Part shown: positions 17,867 through 26,499 of the stretch, one piece after another
Layout of the letters: each line of letters begins with the position of its first letter
How positions within the stretch are numbered: position 1 is the stretch's first letter
Origin: Geomobilimonas luticola
Lineage (GTDB): Bacteria > Desulfobacterota > Desulfuromonadia > Geobacterales > Geobacteraceae
Length of the DNA: 64,000 nucleotides
Assembly (NCBI RefSeq): GCF_018476905.1
Contig: NZ_JAHCVK010000004.1
Span: forward strand, 124,001 to 188,000
Direction of reading: 5' to 3'
The notes under the pieces: generated by a model
What the model was told of the DNA's origin: nothing
What the model saw: the letters and a program-made list of their open reading frames with translations, nothing else
Database searches by the model: none
Made by a program: the position numbers and the translations under genes

Positions 17867-17904
17867 AGTATACTGTATACAAAAAATTCTGCAACTGTAT
17901 ACCA
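17867..17904 (-). promoter_or_regulatory. gltA promoter with overlapping GTATAC palindromes
   Basis: Minus strand: -35-like TTGCAG (17889-17894), 16-base spacer, -10 TATACT (17867-17872). The -10 is embedded in the palindrome GTATACTGTATAC (17868-17880, plus strand), and a third CTGTATAC lies at 17895-17902 just upstream of -35. This arrangement is what a repressor site would look like; TGTATAC-type palindromes are typical of GntR/FCD regulators, but the regulator is not known. The rest of the gap (17670-17953) is AT-rich and holds a leader of about 190 bases but no gene. Confidence 0.55.
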
Positions 17905-17953
17905 TCGCAAAAAATTAAATTCAACAAAAATCTTTCGTTTTTCTTAAAATTAT

Positions 17954-19144
17954 TTAAATAACGACGAGTGATTGATCCGAATGGGTGAGCTGCTTGAGGC
18001 CGCTTTCGGTAAGATAGAAGGTGTCCTCGATCCCGACTGCTCCTTCGCCGGGGAAAACAACCTTCGGCTCGAAGGCAAACGCCATGCCCGGCTCCAGCCG
18101 CTGGTCATGGAATCCCCTCGCGAGGAAAGGGTACTCATCGATCTCGACGCCGATGCCGTGACCGATGAAGGATACCTGTGCCCCCCTGTTCCCCATGAAG
18201 CTCTCCGCGTAGCCAAGCTTCTCGGCCATGAAGAGGCACTCATCGTATATCTCACCCCAGGTGGGACGTTCCGGCGCCATCGCCACCATCCGCTCCTGAA
18301 TTTTGAGCATGTCGTCGTATCCTTTGCGAAGCCGGTCCGAGAGGGCACCGATCACAAAGACCCGGGTCTGGTCCACCAGGTAGCCGTCGTAACTCCCCGC
18401 GAAGTCGACGATGATCGGCTCGTTGCGGCCGATCGGCTTCAGGCTGGCACCCTGGCCGAAGGAGGGGCTCGGCCCCATCCCCCCCAGGGGGGTATCGGTA
18501 TAGGCCGGTACCGCACTGTCGGCACCCGAGAAGGTGTGGCCGAACATCATTTCGCCATTGAAGGCCCGCATCCGGATAAGTCCCAGATGCCCTTCCCTCC
18601 GGGCCACGTACTCAAGCTCAGCCGCCAGCTCCAGATCAGTCATCCCCTCGCGGATAACGTCCCTGGCCCGCCGATAGACCTTGTCAACCTGGTCGGCGGC
18701 ATCCTGCATGATGTGTATCTCGTAGTGACTCTTGATCATCCGCACCTTGCGGATGATCGGCGTTGCATCGCTGTATTCCGCCTGGGGGTATACCTTGCGA
18801 TAGCGCTCAAACAGGTTTACCGGCAGAACATCCATCTCCATGCCGATTCGTTTCGGCTCCGCGTAGCCGTAATCTGCCAGGATGCGGGGAATATCCTTCA
18901 TGGACGCGAAGGGACAGACTTCTTTGAGTCCCGATTCCATCCTGGCCCGTCCAGCGTCCCGGCGTACCATATAGACCGGCTGCCCTTCCTTCGGGACGTA
19001 GAGGTTACCCGACTGAATGGTGCCGGTGAAGTAGAACAGATCAGCATTCTGCAGAATTATCACCGCGTCCAGGCCGGACAAGGCCATCTCCTCCTGCAGT
19101 CTCTTGCAGCGGTACTCGAGTTCAGTGGCGGGGGTAAGTCGCAT
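17954..19144 (-). CDS. M24-family metallopeptidase (Xaa-Pro aminopeptidase-like)
   Basis: 396 residues: an N-terminal creatinase-like domain (about 1-150; RCKRLQEEMALSGLDAVIIL, DLFYFTGTIQSGNLYVP) and a C-terminal pita-bread peptidase domain. Metal ligands are recognisable in IVDFAGSYDGYLVDQTR (two Asp), GHGIGVEIDEYP (His) and the late Glu residues in MAFAFEPKVVFPGEGAVGIEDT. It would cleave an N-terminal residue before proline, but exact specificity is unknown. The frame runs back to 19417; the ATG at 19144 with CAGGAG upstream starts the domain correctly. It follows the small membrane-protein gene on the same strand. Confidence 0.9.
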   Translation of the reverse strand: MRLTPATELEYRCKRLQEEMALSGLDAVIILQNADLFYFTGTIQSGNLYVPKEGQPVYMVRRDAGRARMESGLKEVCPFASMKDIPRILADYGYAEPKRIGMEMDVLPVNLFERYRKVYPQAEYSDATPIIRKVRMIKSHYEIHIMQDAADQVDKVYRRARDVIREGMTDLELAAELEYVARREGHLGLIRMRAFNGEMMFGHTFSGADSAVPAYTDTPLGGMGPSPSFGQGASLKPIGRNEPIIVDFAGSYDGYLVDQTRVFVIGALSDRLRKGYDDMLKIQERMVAMAPERPTWGEIYDECLFMAEKLGYAESFMGNRGAQVSFIGHGIGVEIDEYPFLARGFHDQRLEPGMAFAFEPKVVFPGEGAVGIEDTFYLTESGLKQLTHSDQSLVVI

Positions 19145-19230
19145 AACTTCTCCTGTGAGGAAATGAAAAAAAACAATGAATGCGCTTTTTCCGGGGGGAC
19201 CGCGGCCGGGAAACGGGAACGGAGTCGGGA

Positions 19231-19389
19231 TTACTTCTTCATCGGTTCCTGTCCGGAAATCCGCTCCTGGCGGAGTTGTTTTTCCAGCCGCCGGCGCCGC
19301 CGGCCGCCAAGAAAAAGCTCCTCGACCACTATGGCTATAAAACAGGCAAAGAAGAGAAAAAACAGGGTTCCGAGAATAATGGATCGCAC
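19231..19389 (-). CDS. Small single-pass membrane protein (52 aa)
   Basis: A short minus-strand frame between the acyl-CoA synthetase and M24 peptidase genes. It encodes one hydrophobic helix at residues 4-22 (IILGTLFFLFFACFIAIVV) followed by a strongly basic segment GGRRRRRLEKQLRQER and a short tail ending in EPMKK before TAA. The start is a GTG at 19389 with a weak AAGGT site 7-10 bases upstream. Topology by the positive-inside rule is N-out, C-in. The hydrophobic-then-basic pattern and the fit in a 288-base same-strand gap support a real gene; there is no family assignment. Confidence 0.6.
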   Translation of the reverse strand: MRSIILGTLFFLFFACFIAIVVEELFLGGRRRRRLEKQLRQERISGQEPMKK

Positions 19390-19432
19390 GGACACTACCT
19401 TTCGAGAGAGCGCTCACAACGGAAAGCGAACA

Positions 19433-21088
19433 TCAGGCGCCCTCTCCCTCCTCCAGTTGAAGTTCCTTGATCGCCATCTCCCGCAGCTTGAACTTCTGGA
19501 TCTTGCCACTTGCCGTCATGGGGTAACCTTCCACGAACTTGACGTATTTCGGTATCTTGTAATTGGCGATCTTCCCTCTGCAATACTCCCTGACTTCGTC
19601 CTCGGTCATGGCTTCCCCCTTCTTGACAATGACCGCAGCCATGACCTGCTCACCGTATTTCCGGTCCGGCACGCCGTAGATCTGCACGTCGGATATCTTC
19701 GGATGGGTATAGAGGTACTCCTCGATCTCTTTAGGGTAAATATTTTCGCCGCCGCGGATAATCATCTGCTTGATCCGGCCGGTGATCTTGCAGTAACCGT
19801 TCTCGTCCATCACCGCCAGGTCGCCGGTATGAAGCCAGCCATCCGCGTCTATCACCTTGGCGGTCTCCTCCGGCATCTTGTAGTACCCCTTCATGACCAT
19901 GTAACCGCGGGCGCAGAGCTCCCCCTGCTTGCCCGGCGGCAGGGTGGCACCGGTCTCTATGTCGGTGATCTTCACCTCGGCACCGGGGAGCGCTCGCCCC
20001 ACGGTGGAGACCCGAAGTTCCACCGAGTCCTCGGTGCGGGTCTGGGTGATGCCAGGCGACGACTCGGTCTGGCCGTAGACGCTGGTGATCTCGGTCAGGT
20101 TCATATCCTTGACGCACCGCTTCATCACCTCTATGGGGCAGACCGAACCGGCCATGATCCCGGTGCGCAGCGATGAAAGGTCGTACTTGGCGAAATCCGG
20201 ATGCTCCAGCTCGGCGATGAACATGGTCGGAACGCCGTGTACCGCCGTACAACGCTCCGCGGCAATGGTCTGCAGCACCTTGAGCGGATCGAATATCTCC
20301 ACCGGCACCATGGCGGTCCCGTGGGTGACCGAGGCCAGAACCGCCAGGACCGAGCCGAAACAGTGGAAGAACGGCACCGGGATGCAGAGCCGATCCTTTT
20401 CGGTGAACTTCATGCACTCGCCGATGAAAAAGCCGTTGTTGACCAGGTTGTGGCTGGTCAGCATGACCCCCTTGGGGAACCCGGTGGTACCGGAGGTATA
20501 CTGCATCTGAATGGTATCATGCTTGTCGACCGTGGCCTCCGCCGCAGCCAGTTCGGCGTCGGAGACTTCCTTACCCATCTCCATGATCTGGTTGAAATTC
20601 AGCATGCCCGCAGGGGTCTCTTCACCGATGAACACCACGGTCTTGAGAAACGGCAGCTTGGGGTTGTTGAGCTCGCCCGGCTTGGTAACCGGCAGCTCGG
20701 GCACGACATCCGTGAGGGTGGCGACGTAATCGGTGTCCTTCCAGGATTTGACCATGAACAGTGTGGTTGAATCGGACTGGTTCAGGAGGTACTCCAGCTC
20801 CGCCGACTTGTAGGCGGTGTTGACGGTCACCAGAATGGCGCCGATCTTGGCGCTGGCGAACATGAGCACCACCCACTCCGGCACGTTGTAGGCCCAGATG
20901 GCGACATTGTCCCCCTTCTTGATGCCGAGCCTGAGCAGCCCCTTGGCAACCTGGCGGCAGACCCCGTTGAACTCCCGGTAGCTGTAGCGCAGTCCCCGTT
21001 CGGGATACACCAGTGCATCGTTGGCAGGGTAACGCTCCGCCACATGGTCCAGCAGCCCCCCCATGGTAAATTCCAGTTGCTGTGCCAT
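19433..21088 (-). CDS. Fatty-acyl-CoA synthetase (AMP-binding, ANL superfamily)
   Basis: 551 residues. Activates a carboxylic acid as acyl-AMP and transfers it to CoA. Visible core motifs: P-loop YTSGTTGFPKGVMLTS, YGQTESSPG (A5), TGDLAVMDENGY (A7), GGENIYPKEIEEYL (A8) and the catalytic Lys in MTASGKIQKFKLRE (A10). The sequence is closest to medium/long-chain acyl-CoA synthetases of the FadD13/AcsM2 sort; the acyl substrate is not determinable. No signal peptide or membrane helix. Start ATG with GGGGGAGGGGG upstream. The downstream gene, 43 bases on, is the small membrane protein. Confidence 0.92.
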   Translation of the reverse strand: MAQQLEFTMGGLLDHVAERYPANDALVYPERGLRYSYREFNGVCRQVAKGLLRLGIKKGDNVAIWAYNVPEWVVLMFASAKIGAILVTVNTAYKSAELEYLLNQSDSTTLFMVKSWKDTDYVATLTDVVPELPVTKPGELNNPKLPFLKTVVFIGEETPAGMLNFNQIMEMGKEVSDAELAAAEATVDKHDTIQMQYTSGTTGFPKGVMLTSHNLVNNGFFIGECMKFTEKDRLCIPVPFFHCFGSVLAVLASVTHGTAMVPVEIFDPLKVLQTIAAERCTAVHGVPTMFIAELEHPDFAKYDLSSLRTGIMAGSVCPIEVMKRCVKDMNLTEITSVYGQTESSPGITQTRTEDSVELRVSTVGRALPGAEVKITDIETGATLPPGKQGELCARGYMVMKGYYKMPEETAKVIDADGWLHTGDLAVMDENGYCKITGRIKQMIIRGGENIYPKEIEEYLYTHPKISDVQIYGVPDRKYGEQVMAAVIVKKGEAMTEDEVREYCRGKIANYKIPKYVKFVEGYPMTASGKIQKFKLREMAIKELQLEEGEGA

Positions 21089-21415
21089 AACCCCCTCCCC
21101 CCATCAGAAATGAAACTCAAAAATTCAGGCCTAAACCTGTTGATTTAACTGGGATTTTATGAATTAACACGGAGCATGCCGCAAGTCAAGACATTTGTAA
21201 AACAAGGTATTATTCCTTTTCGGCCCGTTACAAATGTGCTACAGGTAGAAAAAATGACTTGACAGAGATATTTCTCGAGGATTCCAAATAGTTACGATAT
21301 ATATCTGATTTTTAAAGGTTTTCTGGCAAATTATCCCAAAAAATTATCTGCTCTTTTTTTGTGCAATGAGCTAATAGCGGTTACTATTTGCACCCCTTGG
21401 GAAAACTCACCACCT

Positions 21416-21450
21416 TTTTCCACAAGGCTTTCCACAATTTGTGTGGATAT
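21416..21450. promoter_or_regulatory. Cluster of three DnaA-box-like 9-mers
   Basis: TTTTCCACA (21416-21424), CTTTCCACA (21428-21436) and, on the other strand, ATATCCACA (21442-21450) lie within 35 bases; compared with TTATCCACA they have one, two and one mismatches. They sit in the 450-base divergent gap (21089-21538) between the acyl-CoA synthetase and phoB. The rest of the gap is AT-rich and otherwise featureless apart from the Pho box. Confidence 0.35.
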
Positions 21451-21475
21451 GTCCAACCTGCCGGATTTACATCAG

Positions 21476-21493
21476 AATTAACATGAATGTAAC
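21476..21493 (+). promoter_or_regulatory. Putative Pho box of phoB-phoR
   Basis: AATTAAC-ATGA-ATGTAAC shows two 7-base half-sites with an 11-base period; a third, CCGCAAC, follows at 21498-21504. The ATGTAAC half matches CTGTAAC in the boxes before pstS and the psiE-like gene. It would give PhoB autoregulation, as in other bacteria. Less similar to the classical CTGTCAT consensus than the pstS box. Confidence 0.5.
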
Positions 21494-21538
21494 ATGACCG
21501 CAACTTTTTGCCGCTACCCTGTCGTCAGGAGTGACCCC

Positions 21539-22219
21539 ATGAAAACCATCCTGATTATCGAAGACGAACATGACCTTGCGGAACTGGTGGCATTCAACCT
21601 GGAAAAAGAAGGGTATCGCCCCCTCGTCGCCCTCGATGGCCCGTCGGGCCTGGAAGCAGCTCGCCGCAACCTGCCGGACCTTATCCTCCTTGACCTCATG
21701 CTCCCCGGCATCATGGGAACCGAACTCTGCAAACTCCTCAAGAACCACGAAAAGACGGCAGCCATTCCGGTCATCATGCTCACCGCCAAGGGTGAAGAGA
21801 TTGACCGGGTCGTCGGCTTTGAAGTGGGAGCCGACGACTATATTGTCAAGCCGTTCTCAAGCCGGGAACTGCTCCTGCGCATAAAAGCGGTGCTGCGTCG
21901 CACCATTCCCGACAAGGGGGGTGAAAAGCTCCTCCGCATCGGTCCGCTCACCATCGACACCGACCGGCACCTGGTCAATGTCGAAGGCGAAGAAATCGTC
22001 CTCACCACCACCGAGTTCAAGCTCCTCCTCAACCTGGCCGAACGGACGGGGAGGGTCCAGAGCAGGGACCTGCTCCTGAAAAACGTGTGGGGCTACAACT
22101 ACATCGGCGACACCCGCACCGTCGACACCCACATCACCCGCCTCCGCACCAAGCTGGGGGAGGCCGGCGACCTCATCAGGACCGTCCGCGGTTTCGGCTA
22201 CAAGCTGGAGGAATCATGA
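21539..22219 (+). CDS. phoB: PhoB-type phosphate response regulator
   Basis: 226 residues: receiver domain (about 1-120; ILIIEDEHDLAELVAF, acceptor Asp in LILLDLMLPGIMG, Lys in IVKPFSS) and an OmpR-type winged helix (about 130-226; RHLVNVEGEEIVLTTTEFKLL, GDTRTVDTHITRLRTKLGE, VRGFGYKLEE). It binds Pho boxes and, when phosphorylated by PhoR, activates the phosphate-starvation genes seen downstream in this window. The frame begins earlier at 21494, but the ATG at 21539 has AGGAG at good spacing and starts MKTILIIEDE. It overlaps phoR by ATGA. Confidence 0.94.
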   Translation: MKTILIIEDEHDLAELVAFNLEKEGYRPLVALDGPSGLEAARRNLPDLILLDLMLPGIMGTELCKLLKNHEKTAAIPVIMLTAKGEEIDRVVGFEVGADDYIVKPFSSRELLLRIKAVLRRTIPDKGGEKLLRIGPLTIDTDRHLVNVEGEEIVLTTTEFKLLLNLAERTGRVQSRDLLLKNVWGYNYIGDTRTVDTHITRLRTKLGEAGDLIRTVRGFGYKLEES

Positions 22220-23985
22220 AAATCAGGATACAGTGGAAACTGATGGCGTCCTACCTCCTGCTGATACTGCTCATGGGCGGAGCTCTCTACGTCTACCTCA
22301 ATCACACCCTCTCCGACTACCTGGTAAACGGTATCAGGGACAACCTTTTCAACGAAGCCCGCCTGGCAAGACTCACCGTAGCCCGTCACAGCAGCGACCT
22401 GCACAGGGACGCGCCAGCCCTGGCAGATGCAACCGGCAAGGAGATCAAGGCCCGGGTCACCATAATCGCCACCGACGGCCGGGTAATCGGCGATTCCGAA
22501 GTCAAGGCCGCCGACCTGGCGGGACTGGAGAACCATCTGCAGCGGCCCGAGGTACAACAGGCCCTGACGACCGGCAGCGGAAGCGCCATCCGCTACTCTT
22601 CCACGCTCAGGACCTCAATGCTGTACGTAGCCATCCCCATCCGGACAGAGGGGCCGACCCCCGCCGTTCTCCGTCTGGCTCTGCCCCTGGCTACGCTCGA
22701 CAAGACCAGGGAGAACATCCACACCATGCTCGGCGCCGCCCTGGCGGTGGCGATCATGCTTTCCCTCCTCTTCAGCTATATCCTTTCCCGGATGACATCC
22801 CGCTCACTGCGCACCATGACCGCCAGCGCCGCACGTATAGGAAGGGGGGAGTTCGGCCGCCGCATCCCGGTCCGGACCAGCGATGAACTGGGAGAGCTGG
22901 CACAGGTGATGAACGACATGAGCGAACGGATCAAGGGGCAACTGGAACGTCTAGCTGCGGAAAAGACCCGTCTCGACACCATCCTGCGGGGAATGGGAGA
23001 GGGACTCATGGTGACCGACGCAGAAGGTGTCGTCACCCTGGTCAATCCGTCCTTCCGCACCCTCTTCGCTATCGGCGAAGAGGTGGAAGGGAAACAGCTC
23101 ATTGCCATCACTCGCCACCCGGACCTCCATGAAGCATACCGCAAGGTTCTCGCCACCGGCTGCGAACGGATCGAGGAACTGAAGATCCAGCTCGGAGGTG
23201 ATAAAACCCTCCTCACCCACTGGGTACCCCTCCAGGACGAAGGAACGCTCCTGGGTGTGGTGGCAGTGTTCCACGACATCAGCGACCTGAAACTGCTGGA
23301 GAAAATCCGGAGGGATTTCGTGGCGAATGTCTCCCACGAATTGCGTACCCCGGTCACCGTTATCAAGGGGTATGCCGAAACCCTGCTGGGAGGAGAGCTA
23401 TCCGCCAATCCGGAACGGTCCGCCCGTTTTCTGGGGATCATCTACAACCATGCGGAGCGCCTCGCCGCGCTCATCGGGGACCTCCTCACCCTGTCGGAGC
23501 TGGAATCGGGAGATCTCGCACTGGAGGTTACCCCTGTCAACCTGGAAAGCACGTTGAACAGTGCCATCGCTTTGATGGAACACGCAGCCGACGAGAAGGG
23601 GATAACCATAACCTGCAGCGACCAGATCGGAGCGACCAGAGTCCTGGCCGACCGGGGCCGACTGGAACAGGTACTCATCAACCTGCTCGACAACGCCATA
23701 AAGTACACCCCGGAACGGGGGGACATAACCGTCGATTGCTCCAGAGAAGGGAATATGGTACGGATCGCCGTTGCCGACACCGGTCTCGGCATCCCCCCCC
23801 AGGACATACCCCGCATCTTCGAGCGTTTCTACCGGGTGGACAGCGCCCGGAGCCGCGACCAGGGGGGGACCGGCCTGGGGCTTTCCATTGTCAAGCATAT
23901 TGTACAGCTCCACGGCGGAACCGTGGCGGTCACCAGTACGCCGGGAAAGGGCTCCGCCTTTTCCTTTACCCTGCAGGCCGCCTGA
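22216..23985 (+). CDS. phoR: PhoR-type phosphate sensor histidine kinase
   Basis: 589 residues: transmembrane helix (about 9-28), periplasmic sensor region (to about 165), second helix (about 169-190), HAMP (about 190-243), PAS (about 255-350; [20 protein letters not shown]), HisKA with phospho-His in [20 protein letters not shown], and HATPase with [31 protein letters not shown] and [14 protein letters not shown]. The PAS-HisKA wording is typical of PhoR. Unlike E. coli PhoR it has a real periplasmic domain, as Gram-positive and delta-proteobacterial forms do. The start ATG overlaps the phoB stop. Confidence 0.93.
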   Translation: MKIRIQWKLMASYLLLILLMGGALYVYLNHTLSDYLVNGIRDNLFNEARLARLTVARHSSDLHRDAPALADATGKEIKARVTIIATDGRVIGDSEVKAADLAGLENHLQRPEVQQALTTGSGSAIRYSSTLRTSMLYVAIPIRTEGPTPAVLRLALPLATLDKTRENIHTMLGAALAVAIMLSLLFSYILSRMTSRSLRTMTASAARIGRGEFGRRIPVRTSDELGELAQVMNDMSERIKGQLERLAAEKTRLDTILRGMGEGLMVTDAEGVVTLVNPSFRTLFAIGEEVEGKQLIAITRHPDLHEAYRKVLATGCERIEELKIQLGGDKTLLTHWVPLQDEGTLLGVVAVFHDISDLKLLEKIRRDFVANVSHELRTPVTVIKGYAETLLGGELSANPERSARFLGIIYNHAERLAALIGDLLTLSELESGDLALEVTPVNLESTLNSAIALMEHAADEKGITITCSDQIGATRVLADRGRLEQVLINLLDNAIKYTPERGDITVDCSREGNMVRIAVADTGLGIPPQDIPRIFERFYRVDSARSRDQGGTGLGLSIVKHIVQLHGGTVAVTSTPGKGSAFSFTLQAA

Positions 23986-24028
23986 GACCGAACAGGCCAG
24001 CCTGCATCCCTGCACGGCACACCAACGA

Positions 24029-24059
24029 AAAAGGCTTCCGTTCCACCGGAAGCCTTTTA
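24029..24059 (+). terminator. Rho-independent terminator of phoB-phoR
   Basis: Twelve-base stem AAAAGGCTTCCG / CGGAAGCCTTTT around a six-base loop, followed by TTTTA, 44 bases after the phoR stop. Confidence 0.93.
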
Positions 24060-24098
24060 TCATGATTCATCATCATCAATGTACCTGCAGGCGAGTTC

Positions 24099-25115
24099 TT
24101 AATTGCTGCTCCTGCCAGATGGGCGTGACGCCACGTTTACTCCGACCGGCGGCAGACGGCGAAAAACGGCCTTTGCACTCTTCACCCCGGCTGCCGTCAG
24201 GGTGCATTCCGGTTTCGAACCGCTGCACGCCCCCTCCCAGCCTGCGAATTCCGCCCCGAAATAGGGGACCGCGGTAAGGGTCACGCTGGTCCCGGGGACA
24301 AAACTTGCCATACATCCGGAACCGCAACTGATAGTCCCCTCCCCGCCAGTCACCACCCCGTCGCCTGGAGAACTCCTCTCCACGATAACGTCGGCCCGGA
24401 AGGGAGGATCGTACTGCCAGAGCGCAGGCCCCGTATTCGGACCGCACTCCCCTGCCCACGGATCCGCCAGCCGTATTCGCCCTTCTTCCCGTGCGAATAC
24501 GCCGAAATGGAGGTGGGGAAGGAGGGATGCACCGGAACTCCCGACCTCACCGAGCTTCTCGCCTTGCTTTACCCTTTGTCCCACGACGACTGCCAGGGAA
24601 CCGGTGCGCAGATGCGCGTACAGTGTGGCGGCAACCTCCGGAAAGCCCCGGTGGGCGACAAGCACGTAGTTACCTGCGTCGAACCCCCAGCTGAAACAGC
24701 CTTCCCTGGCGGAACAGAACTCATTGTCGGCCGCATCGTCACTGGCACGACCGGCACTTCCTGACAGCTGGGGTGGCAGGGCGGTGCGGCACTCCGGTTC
24801 ATCGCCGTCAGGACAATGGTCGAAACGTCCGCCTGCCACCCATAATACCTCGCCATCAGCAGCTGCATAGACGGGTACGCCGGCCTCGGTGGATGAGACG
24901 ACGATGTCGGTCCCCGTGTGCCCCGTATATCCCGGCGCTCCGCAGTTGAAAGCCTTCCCCACTCCATCCAGATCGGGGTACCCGACATAAAACTTGCTTC
25001 CCGCACAGTCCACGCCTGGAGTACAGCCGATAGGCCACGCCAGCGGGCCGGCTGAAGCCATAGCCGGTGCGACGATCACCAGTAACACACATATGACCAG
25101 TTTCAGTCTGAACAT
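24099..25115 (-). CDS. Exported M23-family (LytM-like) peptidase with C-terminal bacterial repeat domain
   Basis: 338 residues. A signal peptide (MFRLKLVICVLLVIVAPAM, cleavage near ASA-GP) leads to an M23 zinc peptidase domain: GHTGTDIVV gives the first His and Asp ligands, ATLYAHLRTG and LLPHLHFGVFA the others, and a Cys-rich insert (about 105-150) separates them. The last 80 residues are a divergent InlB-B-like repeat with paired cysteines (ISCGSGCMASFVPGTSVTLT, FAGWEGACSGSKPECTL). It probably cuts peptidoglycan cross-links in the periplasm or at the surface. The frame opens at 25274, but the ATG at 25115 begins the signal peptide. Divergent from nfi. Confidence 0.85.
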   Translation of the reverse strand: MFRLKLVICVLLVIVAPAMASAGPLAWPIGCTPGVDCAGSKFYVGYPDLDGVGKAFNCGAPGYTGHTGTDIVVSSTEAGVPVYAAADGEVLWVAGGRFDHCPDGDEPECRTALPPQLSGSAGRASDDAADNEFCSAREGCFSWGFDAGNYVLVAHRGFPEVAATLYAHLRTGSLAVVVGQRVKQGEKLGEVGSSGASLLPHLHFGVFAREEGRIRLADPWAGECGPNTGPALWQYDPPFRADVIVERSSPGDGVVTGGEGTISCGSGCMASFVPGTSVTLTAVPYFGAEFAGWEGACSGSKPECTLTAAGVKSAKAVFRRLPPVGVNVASRPSGRSSN

Positions 25116-25126
25116 CGGAGTCACCC

Positions 25127-25154
25127 TTGAAGAATTGACAATACGGTCTACAAT
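25127..25154 (+). promoter_or_regulatory. Candidate promoter of nfi
   Basis: -35-like TTGAAG (25127-25132), 16-base spacer, -10 TACAAT (25149-25154), ending 22 bases before the nfi start codon in the 61-base divergent gap. Confidence 0.45.
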
Positions 25155-25176
25155 CGGTTGGGGAGGAAAGCACTCC

Positions 25177-25836
25177 ATGAAATGGCCAGCCACCATAGCG
25201 GAAGCGAAACGACTCCAGGAAGAGATGGTCGGCAGGGTGAGGCTGACGCCGCTCACCTGCAGGCCCCTGACCATAGGAGGAGTTGACGCGGCCTACGGCA
25301 ATGGGCAGACCGTGGCCGCCGCAGTGGTGTACGACTATCCAACCCTGACCCTCCGGGAGGAGGCGGTCGCGGCACTCCCCACCACGTTCCCCTACGTCCC
25401 CGGCTACCTCTCCTTCCGGGAAGGGCCGGCCATCCTTGCCGCCATCACCCGGCTCTCTGCGCTCCCCGACCTGTTCATCGTCGACGGCCAGGGGATCGCC
25501 CACCCGCGCGGCATCGGTATCGCCACATTCCTCGGCGTTCTGCTGGACCGTCCCACCATCGGCAGCGCCAAGTCACTTCTCGTCGGCACCTACGACGAGC
25601 CCCCCGCCGAACGGGGGTCCCGGACTCCTCTTTTCTACCGGGGGCAGGCCGTCGGCGCCGTCCTTCGGACCCGACAGGGGGTCAGACCGCTCTTCGTCTC
25701 ACCCGGCCATCTCGTGACCATCGATGAGGCAGCGGACATTGTCCTGGACTGCTGCACCCGTTACCGCCTCCCCGAACCCCAGCGGGAGGCTGACCGGCTG
25801 GTGGGAACAAGAAAGCGGGATTTCTCCCCGCTCTGA
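25177..25836 (+). CDS. nfi: Endonuclease V (deoxyinosine 3'-endonuclease)
   Basis: 219 residues. Nicks the strand one base 3' of deoxyinosine and starts repair of deaminated adenine. Recognisable motifs: GGVDAAYGNG (catalytic Asp), YVPGYLSFREGPAIL (wedge and Glu), LFIVDGQGIAHPRGIG (second Asp) and SPGHLVTIDEA with the late His. All catalytic residues look intact. The ATG at 25177 is preceded by GGGGAGGAAAG. Converges on the TPR gene with 27 bases between them. Confidence 0.95.
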   Translation: MKWPATIAEAKRLQEEMVGRVRLTPLTCRPLTIGGVDAAYGNGQTVAAAVVYDYPTLTLREEAVAALPTTFPYVPGYLSFREGPAILAAITRLSALPDLFIVDGQGIAHPRGIGIATFLGVLLDRPTIGSAKSLLVGTYDEPPAERGSRTPLFYRGQAVGAVLRTRQGVRPLFVSPGHLVTIDEAADIVLDCCTRYRLPEPQREADRLVGTRKRDFSPL

Positions 25837-25863
25837 TGAACATTCCCCCGTCGATGCCGCGCG

Positions 25864-26307
25864 TCACCTCATCCCCAGCCTGCAGAGAAGAAGGCCGAGA
25901 TGCTTGTTTATGATATTGTCCCTGCCGAGAAAGCCGATGACAGGGGGCTTGCGGGACCCTATCGTTTCGAGGAGCTCACCGATGACAGGGTGGGGAGCAA
26001 TCGCCATCCCCTCTCGCAGGACCTCAAGCGCTTCCGCCTTGTTGCCGGCAAGGAGAAGAATCCTCCCCAGATTGAGGTAATGGTCCGCCATGCCAGGATC
26101 TTCCGCAATGGACTGGCGACAGAGCCCGATTCCTTTCTGCACCTGCCCCCGCTGAAGGGCAGCACAGTACCCCAGGTAGGAAAGGTAGCGCGGCCGGGAA
26201 TCCACCTGTACCGCCTTCTCGAAATGAACGAGCGCAGCAAGGGTGTTTCCTTCCGAGAGATCAGCCATCCCCCGCGTAAATTCCCGTTCGCTATCAACGT
26301 GCGGCAT
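25864..26307 (-). CDS. TPR-repeat protein
   Basis: 147 residues with three tetratricopeptide-like units: REFTRGMADLSEGNTLAALV, PRYLSYLGYCAALQRGQVQK and ADHYLNLGRILLLAGNKAEA, followed by a basic tail (GRDNIINKHLGLLLCRLGMR). Probably a cytosolic protein-protein adaptor; no more specific role can be assigned. The frame opens with GTG at 26337, but the ATG at 26307 is preceded by the much better GGGAGGGGAC site. Confidence 0.8.
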   Translation of the reverse strand: MPHVDSEREFTRGMADLSEGNTLAALVHFEKAVQVDSRPRYLSYLGYCAALQRGQVQKGIGLCRQSIAEDPGMADHYLNLGRILLLAGNKAEALEVLREGMAIAPHPVIGELLETIGSRKPPVIGFLGRDNIINKHLGLLLCRLGMR

Positions 26308-26370
26308 GTCCCCTCCCGCAAGCTTGGTGTCCGACACTTTCCTCTTGGCACTGCATCCTCTGCGCTATGC

Positions 26371-26411
26371 AAAAAAAACGCCACCGGAGGACAAGCTCCC
26401 GGCGGCGTTTT
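26371..26411 (-). terminator. Rho-independent terminator of msrB
   Basis: AACGCC(A)CCGG(G)AG pairs imperfectly with CTCCCGGCGGCGTT, and eight T residues follow on the minus strand. Lies between msrB and the TPR gene, about 90 bases after the msrB stop. Confidence 0.85.
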
Positions 26412-26499
26412 ATCATGTACCCACTAGCGTCGATCCGCCATATGACCCACATTGTCCGGGATAATGGCGGTGTAAGACGGGAAAAACCTCAATCTGCCG

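Noticed and set aside
17972-20176. 734-codon open frame on the plus strand opposite the M24 peptidase and acyl-CoA synthetase
   Set aside because: Low-complexity His/Arg/Leu translation without domains; the opposite strand carries two full conserved enzymes. Caused by GC-rich codon bias.
21416-21450. Replication origin suggested by DnaA boxes
   Set aside because: Only three imperfect boxes, no AT-rich unwinding repeats and no dnaA, dnaN or gidA nearby.
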